A stretch of DNA of 64,000 nt from Siphonodentalium dalli (GCA_032622095.1 CP136069.1:101646278-101710277); one strand, 5' to 3'; shown: positions 48,292 to 60,640, counted from the first letter of the stretch. Program-made: numbers and translations. The notes: a model not told the origin generated them from the sequence alone.

Positions 48292-51070
48292 TGAAAGTGT
48301 CAATGACACTGTAGCTCAACTTGGAAAGGGAATAATTTAATGTATTACAGTCAATGGAGCGATTAGGAATGTGGAAAGTTGAATGTCTATTACTAGTTTA
48401 TAGACATGAAGAGAAAAGTAAAATCCAAGATGGCTGCTGGCGGCCATGTTTTCGGCCGAATGACCCCAAAATGAATTGTTCCCATCTACATGTCATCGTT
48501 AACATCCATGACAAATTTTATGACGATCAGACTAAAGGTACGACCTGTAGCCCGTGCTAAAGAATTTAATCATACAAAGAGTAAAATCCAAAATGGCTGC
48601 TGGTGGCAATGTTTTTTGGCCAAATGACCCCAAAATTACTCGTTCCCATCTACATGTGAATATTAACACCCATGACAAATTTCATGATGATCAGACGAAC
48701 AGTATGACCTGTGGCCCGTGCTAATGGATTAAATTTTGAAATCCAAGATAGCCGCTGGCGGCCATGTTTTTTGTTCGAATGACCCCAAAATGACTCGTTC
48801 CCATTTACATTCCAATTTCAACAGCCATGACAAATTTTATGATGATCAGACTAAAGGTACGACCTGTAGCCCGTGCTAAAGGATTTAGTCATACAAAGAG
48901 TAAAATCCAAGATGGCTGCTGTCGGCCATGTTTTTTGACCGAATGACCCCAAAATGACTCGTTCGCATCTACATCTCATTATTAACATTCATGACAAATT
49001 TTATGATGATCAGACTAAAGGTATGACCTGTAGCCCGTGCTAAAGGATTTAGTCATACAAAGAGTAAAATCCAAGATGGCTGCTGGCCGCCATGTTTTTT
49101 GGCCGAATGACCCCAAAATTACTCGTTCCCATCTACATGTCAATATTAACATCCATGACAAATTTCATGATGATCAGACGAACAGTACGACCTGTGGCCC
49201 GTGCTAATGGATTGAATTTTGAAATCCAAGATGGCCACTGGCGGCTATTGTTTTTTGTCCGGGACGAATGACCCCAAAATGACTCGTTCTCATCTACATT
49301 CCAATTTCAACAGCCATGACAAATTTTATGATGATCGGACTAAAGGTACGACCTGTAGCCCGTGCTAAAGGATTTAGTCATACAAAGAGTAAAATCAAAG
49401 ATGCCTGCTGGCGGCCATGTTTTTTGACCGAACGACCCCAAAATGACTCGTTCCCATCTACATGTTATTATCAACATTCATGAGAAATTTTATGATGATC
49501 AGACAAAAGGTACGACCTGTAGCCCGTGCTAAATGATTTAGTCATACAAAGAGTAAAATCCAAGATGGCTGATGGCGGCCATGTTTTTGGGCCAAATGAC
49601 TCCAAAATTACACGTTCCCATCTACATGTCAATATTAACATCCAAGACAAATTTGATGATGATCAGACTAAAGGTACGACCTGTAGCCCGTGCTAAAGAA
49701 TTTAGTCATACAAAGAGTAAAATCCAAGATGGCTGCTGGCCGCCATGTTTTTTGGCCGAATGACCCCAAAATGACTTGTTCCCATCTACATGTCAATATT
49801 AACATCCATGATAAATTTCATGATGATCAGACGAACAGTACGACCTGTGGCCCGTGCTAATGGATTGAATTTTGAAATCCAAGATGTCCGCTGGCGGCTA
49901 TGTTTTTTGTCCGAATGACCCCAAAATGACTCGTTCCCATCTACATTCCAATTTCAACAGCCATGACAAATTTTATGATGATCGGACTAAAGGTACGACC
50001 TGTAGCCCGTGCTAAAGGATTTAGTCATACAAAGAGTAAAATCAAAGATGCCTGCTGGCGGCCATGTTTTTTGACCGAACGACCCCAAAATGACTCGTTC
50101 CCATCTACATGTTATTATCAACATTCATGACAAATTTTATGATGATCAGACAAAAGGTACGACCTGTAGCCCGTGCTAAAGGATTTAGTCATACAAAGAG
50201 TAAAATCCAAGATGGCTGCTGGTGGCCATGTTTTTGGGCCAAATGACCCCAAAATTACTCGTTCCCATCTACATGTCAATATTAACATCCATGACAAATT
50301 TCATGATGATCAGACGAACAGTACGACCTGTGGCCCGTGCTAATGGATTGAATTTTAAAATCCAAGATGTCCGCTGGCGGCCATGTTTTTTGTCCGAATG
50401 ACCCCAAAATGACTCGTTCCCATCTACATTCCAATTTCAACAGCCATGACAAATTTTATGATGATCGGACTAAAGGTACGACCTGTAGCCCGTGCTAAAG
50501 GATTTAGTCATACAAAGAGTGAAATCAAAGATGCCTGCTGGCGGCCATGTTTTTTGGCCGAATGACCCCAAAATGACTCGTTCCCATCTACATGTCATTA
50601 TTAACATTCTTGACAAATTTTATGATGATCAGACTAAAAGTACGACCTGTAGCCCGTGCTAAAGAATTTAGTCATACAAAGAGTAAAATCCAAGATGGCT
50701 GCTGGCGGCCATGTTTTTGGGCCAAATGACCCCAAAATTACTCGTTCCCATCTACATGTCAATATTAACATCCATGACAAATTTCATGACGATCAGACAA
50801 ACAGTACAGCCTGTAGCCCGTGCTAATGGATTGAATTTTGAAATGCAAGATGGCCACTGGCGGCCATGTTTTTTTACCGAATGACCCCAAAATTAATCAT
50901 TCTGGTCTAAATGTTGATGTCAACAGCTATGACAAATTTCATAATGATCCGACCAAAGGTACGACCTGTAGACTGCATTGTTGACGCCTTACGTACACAC
51001 GTACACACGGACGACGGACGACAAAGCCATGGCAATAGCTCAAACTTTACAAAGTAAAGTTGAGCTAAAA
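48292..51070 (+). mobile_element. Pearl-like family A, array copy 7 (last)
   Basis: 2,779 bp. It follows copy 5 or 6, then ends in a slightly different tail (ACGTACACACGTACACACGG, then ACGACGGACGACA) and the hairpin whose arm AAGTTGAGCTA is at 51057-51067. After AAAA comes family B sequence ATGGGCGGAGCAAACCC, not the 19-bp spacer, which marks the array end. Confidence 0.85.
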
Positions 51071-51210
51071 ATGGGCGGAGCAAACCCATATTCTAACTTG
51101 CTTTTGATCCATAAACTGAAACTAAAGTTATCATCCGGAAACTATTTCCGGACGCACGGACACCGGCTATTTTAATAGTCCCCCGAATTTTTTATTTTTG
51201 GGGGACAAAT
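51071..51210 (+). mobile_element. Family B 3' end (right flank of the array)
   Basis: Matches 60065-60256: ATGGGCGGAGCAAACCCATA, AAAGTTATCATCCGGAAAC, GGACGCACGGACACCGGCTA. It ends in the B hairpin AGTCCCCCGAA...GGGGGACAA (51176-51208). With 31342-31480 and 32649-32807 it is what remains of the host B element. Confidence 0.7.
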
Positions 51211-51321
51211 AGAGATGTGCAACAAATATACATTCCATTGCCATTTCAGAACACAGTATTGATATATTCCATTGTAGCACGAAAAATAGTCAATACACGC
51301 CATTGACATAACCAAACAAAT

Positions 51322-54200
51322 TGCGCGTGCAGCCGGAACATCACGGACTCGCAATCTTTCTTGTAAGGCCGCCGAAGGAAGTGGCATGTGGCAAGTGATA
51401 CGCATACTGACACAGAGTGTAGTTGTTGGTTTCATGTCTAGAAAAGCCGCTGGTGATCAAACGGGCATGTGTTGTGGGGTATATGAATACACAATCAACT
51501 GTCCAAATTGCTTCTTATTACTTACTCTCTTTACTTTAACTTCCGTAAATGATTTCGGCAAAATTTACACAGAGTACTACTACTATCGTTATCAATAGTA
51601 CGGTTATTCGGTTGTGGTCTCCTCTAACCGGTTGACACGCGTAACCGAATATTCGGACAACCGTCCCAGCACTACATATTTCCTTATCTCTCACTAGTTA
51701 CATATCACTTGGCTTTGCTCCAACAAAATGACAGCGCGTCTTTACATTGATTCAGGCATAAAAAGGTATACAGCTCTAGTTTCAACAGAACAGACAGACT
51801 ATTGATGACATAGTAAAATTCTAGACTTGATTGCTTTGACCTATGCGCGTGCAGACGGAACATCACGGACTCGCAACCTTTCTTGTAAGGCCGCCGAAGG
51901 AAGTGGCATGTGGCAAGTGATACGCATACTGACACAGAGTGTAGTTGTTGGTTTCATGTCTAGAAAAGCCGCTGGTGATCAAACGGGCATGTGTTGTGGG
52001 GTATATGAATACACAATAACTGTCCAAATTGCTTCTTATTACTTACTCTCTTTACTTTAACTTCCGTAAATGATTTCGGCAAAATTTACACAGAGTACTA
52101 CTACTATCGTTATCAATAGTACGGTTATTCGGTTGTGGTCTCCTCTAACCGGTTGACACGCGTAACCGAATATTCAGACAACCGTCCCAGCACTACATAT
52201 TTCCTTATCTCTCACTAGTTACATATCACTTGGCATTGCTCCAACAAAATGACAGCGCGTCTTTACATTGATTCAGGCATACAGCTCTAGTTTCAACAGA
52301 ACAGACAGACTATTGATGACATAGTAAAATTCTAGACTTGATTGCTTTGACCTATGCGCGTGCAGCCGGAACATCACGGACTCGCAACCTTTCTTGTAAG
52401 GCCGCCGAAGGAAGTGGCATGTGGCAAGTGATACGCATACTGACACAGAGTGTAGTTGTTGGTTTCATGTCTAGAAAAGCCGCTGGTGATCAAACGGGCA
52501 TGTGTTGTGGGATATATGAATACACAATCAACTGTCCAAATTGCTTCTTATTACTTACTCTCTTTACTTTAACTTCCGTAAATGATTTCGGCAAAATTTA
52601 CACAGAGTACTACTACTATCGTTAGAGCCCGAAGCCGCCATCGTACGCTGCCGCCGCCAGCCATATTGGCCACAAGCCGCCGCCAGCCATATTATTTCTA
52701 ACGCCAGCCACATTTAAAAATCTCCGCCGCCGGAATTGTAAAATGGCTGAGCCATGTGTATGGGCTTATATGTCAAGCACAACTGTACTGTGAATCGCAA
52801 AGAACTAAACCGCATTGCCTAATATTGGCATACTCGCATGGTTGTTATATTATCAGAACACCTGGCCCCTTAATGTGGAATAGACTATCCCAATGCATGC
52901 TTTCATATAACTGAATGGGCGCATCCATTCGGTATTGAAAGGGTTAAAATATAAATTGTTTATATCGACAACACCCAGTCTCAGACATCACTGGCATTTG
53001 TCAATATATACACATAAGAATAGAAAATAGTTTGAAATAGTATATATCATTACTATCCGGTTCATCATTCAATGATGCATGCATATATCGCAAGATGGCA
53101 GTGATGATAGCAGTCTGAAGTCGACAGAAGTCCCAATGTAACTACTTATACCGATTAGATGGGAAACTACATAGTATATCCATGCCAGTCCTTCGTGAAT
53201 TTCGCCGTAATGGAAAAGCCCAACATCAAAAGATTACGTGTGGTCTGGAATTCTACGGGTTCACCACAAACGCTAAAAAAACGGCATCTATAACCGATAA
53301 CAGGGGATTAGGAACATTTCGGAAACGGAAATACGCTGAATGATAACATCTCAGCCGGCTGAGCCGCCATATTTCGTCAGCCACGAACGTCGTGACTGAG
53401 CCGGCTTAGCTAGCTAACCAGCCACGAAAATCGGTTGAGCCAGCCATGAAAACTATTTGTCGTGGCTTCGGGGTCTAACTATCGTTATCAATAGTACGGT
53501 TATTCGGTTGTGGTCTCCTCTAACCGGTTGACACGCGTAACCGAATATTCGGACAACCGTCCCAGCACTACATATTTCCTTATCTCTCACTAGTTACATA
53601 TCACTTGGCTTTGCTCCAACAAAATGACAGCGCGTCTTTACATTGATTCAGGCATAAAAAGGTATACAGCTCTAGTTTCAACAGAACAGACAGACTATTG
53701 ATGACATAGTAAAATTCTAGACTTGATTGCTTTGACCTATGCGCGTGCAGCCGGAACATCACGGACTCGCAACCTTTCTTGTAAGGCCGCCGAAGGAAGT
53801 GGCATGTGGCAAGTGATACGCATACTGACACAGAGTGTAGTTGTTGGTTTCATGTCTAGAAAAGCCGCTGGTGATCAAACGGGCATGTGTTGTGGGGTAT
53901 ATGAATACACAATCAACTGTCCAAATTGCTTCTTATTACTTACTATCTTTACTTTAACTTCCGTAAATGATTTCGGCAAAATTTACACAGAGTACTACTA
54001 CTATCGTTATCAATAGTACGGTTATTCGGTTGTGGTCTCCTCTAACCGGTTGACACGCGTAACCGAATATTCGGACAACCGTCCCAGCACTACATATTTC
54101 CTTATCTCTCACTAGTTACATATCACTTGGCATTGCTCCAACAAAATGACAGCGCGTCTTTACATTGATTCAGGCATAAAAAGGCATACAGCTCTAGTTT
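51322..54200 (+). repeat. ~511-bp satellite, four units
   Basis: Units begin near 51322 (first, partial), 51844, 52355 and 53740. Each contains GCGCGTGCAGCCGGAACATC, GTGGCAAGTGATACGCATAC and ATGACAGCGCGTCTTTACA. Each also holds a hAT-like end (read on the minus strand, TAGTGCTGGGACGGTTGTCC). A frame beginning MIALTYARA stays open for 77-97 codons in the units where it is complete, but it shows no domain and the units are too alike for this to mean selection. Unit 3 is split by a hAT at 52623-53477. Confidence 0.8.
52623..53477. mobile_element. hAT non-autonomous element in satellite unit 3
   Basis: An 855-bp insertion with terminal repeats TAGAGCCCGAAGCC (left) and TAGACCCCGAAGCC (right, read inward), 13 of 14 matching. 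It is flanked by ACTATCGT on both sides (52615-52622 and 53478-53485). The uninterrupted sequence in the other units has one ACTATCGT, which proves an 8-bp target duplication. CCGCCGCCAGCCATATT-like words cluster at the left and CAGCCACGAA words at the right. There is no transposase frame. Confidence 0.9.
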
Positions 54201-54232
54201 TTTTCATGTGATATAAAAGATCTTCAACTCAT

Positions 54233-54351
54233 TATGTTGGGATATAAGATTTTATGAAACTCCTTTCATAAATTTGATTCACAACTCATCTATGACTCAT
54301 TGTGAATCAAATTTATTGAACTGTTTTAATAAAATCTTATATCCCAACATA
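54233..54351. repeat. Long hairpin (119 bp)
   Basis: The outer arms (23 bp, starting TATGTTGGGATATAAGAT) pair perfectly with the right end. The inner 17 bp (ATAAATTTGATTCACAA) also pair perfectly. About 12-14 poorly paired bases separate the two stems, and the loop is 15 bases. It could be a small palindromic transposon or a hairpin RNA. Nothing in the sequence decides between them. Confidence 0.75.
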
Positions 54352-57300
54352 ACAATTGGAGATCCTCTATATATGCTGTTACACTGTAAATTTCACAGGT
54401 TATTATCTATTTATTGACTGCGGCATGATAAACACTAATATGACTTTCACAGGTCGAGATATTCTCACTTTTATGCAGCACCAAAATCACTACCAGAAAA
54501 AAAAGACAAAACCGAAAAATATAAACGCTGTAGCAAAGAAAATACATAAATACTCAGCCAAGTATAGGTGGGTCCACAATGAGAGCATAAATACACTCCA
54601 GGATCATTGTACAGTGTGACACAAGGTACTCCGCAACTTTATTCTTGTATGCAATCTGTCAAATTCTCCTATAACACTTCATTAGGCTGCAGCAAAATAT
54701 AATACACCATGCATCGTGATACAACTCTATTTCTCATTTAACCAATTATATTTATTTTTGATTATACATCTATCGACTATCCAGTATAAACTTTTATGGA
54801 TCTTTTAACCATTAAGTTCAGTATCAAACTTCCAAATTACTGCTACATTTCCACTCATGTTTAATACCAATGTAAGTGGTAGTATGTATACTATTGTATC
54901 AGTAGTAGTAGTATATCACACAATACAAGTATATTGCAATGAATTGTTGCAGCCCTTTGAAGTATTTTAAAAGACAAGATTCCTAAACCCCTTTTTCTCA
55001 GCGCAGAATGCGTGTTGATTGAGGCTCAGCCAAGTATAGGTGGGTCCACAATGAGAGCATAATCATTCCAGTATATATTTATTGATGAGTTAAAAAGACT
55101 ACATCAAACCTACAGTTCAGACTACTATGATGTGTGTACAGAGAATGCAACATTTTACAATACAATATATTATTTAAACACTGAATACAGTTTCACTTTT
55201 ACACATCACATTTTCTTCTGAATTTGTTTCACTTTTTACAAAAAAGAAATTTACAAATCTTAACCAAGAACAATGTATAAATGAAGATCTACATTGAGAC
55301 AAAACAGTTTGCATTCCAATTGGCAGGGAGTTTTTTTCCTCATATAAATAAACTATTTCAGAAACCAAAGTATTCAATGAATATTTTGTTTTATTTGTGT
55401 TTGAGGAATAACTAAGCAAATAATGAAGTGAAAAATTGCAAGAAATTTATGATTCATTGACATGAAGCAATGTTTTGTGACAGTTAAATGTTACTTAAAT
55501 GCAAAAAAAGAGGGTTCTCCATTGCAAAAGGAATGCACTGCAAGGGTCGTCCTCTCATTCCAGAGTGCAAATGTGTGTTGGCTGAGGCCAGCTTGTTGAC
55601 ATTTAGAAACAAAATGACACCTGAGGTTAGACAAAATGGTGACAATATGACTGAATTATGCATATTGACAGATGAATAGTATACAAAACATAGGACACCC
55701 AAAAGGGCCAACGATGGTATCTACAAGACATGATGTTGGGAGAAAATACAAAAAAAAACATAGCACCAAAATATAAATAGTTATGAAGATGACTTAATCT
55801 ATTATGCGAAAAGTAGAGGAGGGGGCAGGGACAAAACTGAACATGACCATGCCGACTGGCTGGCCTCAACCATGACACATTCTGCACCTGTAAAATGCAC
55901 CCATTAACAAACTGATTAAGCATTGACTCCTGACCTGTCGCACGACGACCTTAACCTTGCATAATGTTTACCATGAACTTACATGGCCGTTTAAGCCTTG
56001 ACCTTGTCCTGTTATTCATTCTGCTATTTATCAACTCATGAAAGATCAACTTTACAAAATAACAGTTGCACAATTTGAAGAAAAGTCATGTTAAATAAAA
56101 ATACATATCAGAAAATCTGGTGAAATACTATTCACGAAAAGTTTGCTTTGAATTTATATATTAAATAATCTAAATGGTAAGTAAGCAAATAATAATTCCA
56201 ACAAATTGAATAAGTTGAAACATTTTGTTAAAAAGACATGTTGATCTCCCACTCAAGGTTAACATGTAATATAGAAAGTAAAATTATTAAAATAAAAATC
56301 TTCAACAAATAATCTGTTACAAGTAGCACAGGCTGAGGGGAAACAATCTATGACTTTTACAGCATTTCAGAATTATTTCAAAATCTCATATGGCTAAAAT
56401 TCCATAAAGTGTTATAAATACCCAAGGAATAAAACAACACTTGATGAATGGGTGATTCCATGACTTTCACCTGAATTCCTACTCCAATTCTGCTCGTACT
56501 AAAACCAGCTAAGATATTGGGATAGCAAGATGCTAGTTTAAGTTTGAGGATGTTCCATTACCATTTGAATGACATGAGTTATGCCCAGGGTTGGTGGCAG
56601 GAATTGTAGTTTATTTTACCTATGCCAAACAAATCAACAATACCCGATGGTATATATATATATATATTGGAAAGAGTGACATAATGATCATAATGGTGTA
56701 TAATAATTTAACTTTCATGTTAAATTACACATAGAATATTCCAGTTTATTAGGACTAGCATCGTTTGTTTACGTTTTAACAGAAAGCAGAAGTGTTCCGT
56801 AATGTACTAACTTGGCTAAGTTAGGCTTCTGTGTAGTCAATCGAGTACAACAATCAGAATCGAGTGCACACTTATTCAAGCATCATGTCCTGTTAATATA
56901 TTCCTTCACTATTATGTGTTTACTTTTATTGTAAGTGGTCCTATAACACTTATTAGTTAAACATTTCTTACACCGAACGTCTCACAATATATATGCCTTT
57001 TTAAGTTTACAAATTACCTGGTATTCGTGATAGAATTAATTCAATTTACAACCATGTGGTTTTGTTTATATTTAACTGATGATTGCTAGAATATTTTTGC
57101 TGGAATACGCCGATGTCACTTCATGAGGTCAATTGAGTTCGCATACTTTTAAATATGTCAACACTGTTAAATGTCTTTTTTCACATTAAATTACCGCTTT
57201 CAATTGGCAACTGTGATATTCAGCCTTCTACAGAATGAACCATTTATTATGACAATTGTGATAATTGATTACATTTATTTGTGGTTTTATGTGAGATGGT

Positions 57301-58109
57301 CATTAACCATGTGATACAAATGTTAATGGGGCAGTCTCGGATGAAAAAAAAGTATTTCGCAATCCCAATATCTTAGTTGGTTTTCGTATGAACAGACTTG
57401 GGACTACTGAATTTCATACAAATTTGGATTTTTCAATAGGAAGGTGAAAAATAAGTGACATTTTAATGACTTTCAGGCATAGAGATAGATGTAGGATTCC
57501 GTACTAGCCTATTCACAATGTAGGAGGTTGTTATGAAAACAAACTACATGGTATTGACAATGTAACGACCGTGAATAGTGCATAAAAGAACTGTAATTGC
57601 TTATTAATTATATACTTTAACTTTCCAACAATGCATCTTTAGAACGCTCAGACTTTTATGGGCTACTTTGTTTAATTTGTATAGCTTGAATATTCCATAT
57701 AAGTTTCTTGATACATTGTTACTGTTCAACAATCAGTCAGTTTGAGTATTTTTTAGCCTCCTTCAATATAAATTGATAAGATAATATTCACTTACATGCA
57801 ATTTGACAATTGACAGAATGAATTCAGCTGTCCATCATATCTCTAAAGACAATTGCAAGACCATTCCATCAAATTCAACAATCTCAATGCATATCATTTA
57901 TGATTAGAGCTGACTAATAAAAAAAAAATAGGTGTGACTGTCCCAATGAGACTAAGGATAGCCCCCCCCCCCCCTTGTTTTTAAAACACATGTCAGTAAA
58001 CATTAAGTTAAAATATATAAAATAACAGATTCCGCTTGCAGGTGTACAATTTTCAACTAAACATCATCTTCACTGCAAACAATTGGTAAACAAAATATTA
58101 CTGAGAAAA
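54352..58109. other. Mostly unrecognised DNA
   Basis: Contains a 37-bp phrase (CTCAGCCAAGTATAGGTGGG...) at about 54556 and again at about 55025, a TA run at about 56650-56668, and a run of 13 C at 57962-57974. Frames at 54356-54619 and 55484-55923 carry no recognisable domain and lack clear splice context. Confidence 0.4.
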
Positions 58110-58482
58110 ATGAAAATATTCCAAGTCAAGAAGGCCAAAATAAGTCTGACCAACATTAAAATCGCAGGTGCACAGATTCCCATAGTGGTTAATGTGGGTG
58201 CAAAGTTTAACAAAAATTCATAAACAACCGAGAAAAACTCTGGACAAAATTGTGTTGACTATATTCTAAGTCAAGAAGGGCAATAACTCTGAAAAGAAGT
58301 CTGACCGACATTAAAATCGCAAATGCACAGGTTCCCATGGTGGTTGATGTCTGTGCCAAGTTTCACGGAAAATTATGAAAAAAAAAACTGAGAAAAACTC
58401 CGGGCAAATTTGTGTCCACGGACGGATGACAAGCTGATTCTAGTATACCACCCTTCCCACAACTTTGTTGCAGGGGGTATGA
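58110..58482 (+). mobile_element. Pearl-like fragment, another family
   Basis: Two ~140-bp units share AAGTCAAGAAGG(G/C)C, GACATTAAAATCGCA and GTTCCCATGGTGGTTGATGT-like text. GTCCACGGACGGATGACA and a hairpin ATACCACCC...GGGGGTAT (about 58443-58480) follow. The 5' end was not identified. Confidence 0.5.
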
Positions 58483-59245
58483 AAAAAAACCTATGTATTT
58501 TCTAATGAGATATTGCTAATCATGACACGACACCTTATAACTTAGATAAACAAAATTTCATTATTAAAAGAAATTTATGATTACTTAAAGGAATATTATT
58601 CTGAAAATTTGTTAGTACTTTCTTTCAATATCCCAATATTATATAATTAAAATGTCCAATTTGCCCAAATAATCTTGTGTTTGATCACTAATTTTGTTTT
58701 TATAAAGCAAACAAAAATAATCCGAAAAATGCCGGAAAAGTAACGTGATTGAAGTCACATGATCAGCGGGAAGTGTGGTCACATAATTTAACACGTGGCA
58801 ATGACGTATCGATAGGGGAATTCCCATTACTATCATGTTACTATCAAAACAATGCGACAGCAATATTGTCGATGCCTTATGCTGTTCGCCAGTTTATCTA
58901 TGTATATATGGCTTTGGGCATATATTATCGACCTCTTTGTGTCAATTACGCATAACAATAACAAAAGTGTGCGCTTACGATGATATAAACATTGGCGTGG
59001 TTTGTTTGAACATCCAATTATTTTTGTTCGAAGGAGGGATAACTAACATATGTAAATACATGTTCACAAACTCCGATATACATGCTTTATATACAAATCA
59101 TAGCAATTTCTGGTTTATTAAACGCTTTTTATTCGCACCATATTAGAATATGCTTAACAGCTAGGGAACACTCTTTATTGAGTCATGGTGAAAGAAATTG
59201 GGGACTCGATAGAATAGTTGTCATTGTGAATATTTACTAATTAAA
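58483..59245. other. Unrecognised DNA
   Basis: Overlapping frames at 58639-59146 on both strands show no recognisable domain. Confidence 0.4.
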
Positions 59246-60260
59246 TAAAAGGCCGCTCGGCCACAGTGTCCCCCGAACCGGTGGCTTCATTTGGAGCATT
59301 GTTTGCGCATAAAAATTGGCATGGCGGAACACAAAATCGAATTTGATCTGTCTTTTGTGTTAGTAAACCAAATTTAATTTCATTCAGTACACATTTACTA
59401 AAGTTATCATCCGGAAACCTCAAATTGGCATTTGATCCGTCTTTTGTGCTAGTAAACCTACATATACCAAATTTAATTTCATTCAGTACACATTTACTAA
59501 AGTTATCATCCGGAAACCTCAAATTGGCAAAAATTCAAAGTAAAAAAGGGACATAATTCTGGTGAAAATTGGCGGGCGGAACCCGAATTCGAACTTGACG
59601 TGTGTTTTGCTGGGAGAAAGACACATACCAAATTTGGTTTAAATCTGATTAACTCTACTAAAGTTATCATCCGGACACCAACTTTTGGGGTTTTATATGG
59701 TGGGTCGGCAGACAAAAAAGGGCCATAACTCTCGCAAAAATTATCGGATTAATCCGAAATTCGAACTTGAGCTGTATTTTGATATAAGTAATCCACAAAA
59801 AAAACCGGGTTTTGCATATAAACAATCAAAAATCAAGTTATCACCCGGAAACCAAAAAAACAGAAGAAAAACTGAATTTTCTAAGTCGAAAAAGGGGCAT
59901 AACTCTGCCAAAAATGGTCGGGCAGAACCCAAGTTCGAACTTGACCAGTGTTTTGCTGGGAGAAAGTAATATACCAAATTTGGTTTGAATCCGATTAACT
60001 TTACTAAAGTTATCATTCGGAAACCAACTTTCAGTGGTTTTCCAAGTCCAAAAAGGGCCATAACTCTCGCAAAAATGGGTGGAGCAAACCCATATTCGAA
60101 CTTGACCTTTATTTTGGTCTGATAAACTCACCTATGAAATTTGCTTTTGATCTAATAACCGAAACTAAAGTTATCATCCGGAAACCATTTCCCGGACGCA
60201 CGGACACACAGACACCGGCTATTTTAATAGTCCCCCGAATTTTTTTTCGGGGGACAATAA
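59246..60260 (+). mobile_element. Pearl-like family B, apparently complete
   Basis: The 5' end is AAAAGGCCGCTCGGCCACAG. The motif TGTCCCCCGAA (59267-59277) is the exact reverse complement of TTCGGGGGACA (60246-60256) in the 3' hairpin. About six units of 110-150 bp contain GGGCCATAACTCTCGC, TTCGAACTTGACCTG and AAAGTTATCATCCGGAAACC. A GGACGCACGGACACACAGAC tract precedes the hairpin. The many frames here are repeat shadows. Confidence 0.75.
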
Positions 60261-60640
60261 ATATACTCCCCAATTCAACTGCAATGTTATGTATTTGTAA
60301 CCATGCGCGACTCGTAAAATTAAACCCTCTTTATTTGGTATATGCATTCGCTTTTTATTGATAGGTTCAAAATATATACTCACGCCTGGATTTTACATCG
60401 CCACCCAGATGATGTCATATAGGTAGGTAGACACAATTAACTCCGATTCAGTGTTTTTAATTAGTCTACTCATATGTGGATTTGCGACAGAGATGGCCCA
60501 ACAACCAGTGGAGGTATTATTTCTTTCTCGGCTTATTTATTACGCGATAGTTATGGGACTTGGATCATTATGTTCATAATATGGGTGGCTTTCCGATAGT
60601 GTTTAGTTGTATTCATCAGGATAGCAATACTTTAACAATA
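60261..60640. other. Unrecognised DNA, possible gene 3' flank
   Basis: Contains TTTATT at 60536-60541, which is AATAAA on the minus strand. It could be a poly(A) signal for the minus-strand gene ending at 61305, but that would need a ~770-nt 3' UTR and is unproven. Confidence 0.3.

Noticed and set aside
37653-48560. A 68-codon frame (MERLGMWKVECLL...) conserved in five places
   Set aside because: It lies in the leader of family A copies that are almost identical at DNA level. Frame conservation carries no information about selection.
59241-60131. Four overlapping frames of 93-106 codons on both strands
   Set aside because: All lie in the tandem core of the family B element and follow its unit period.
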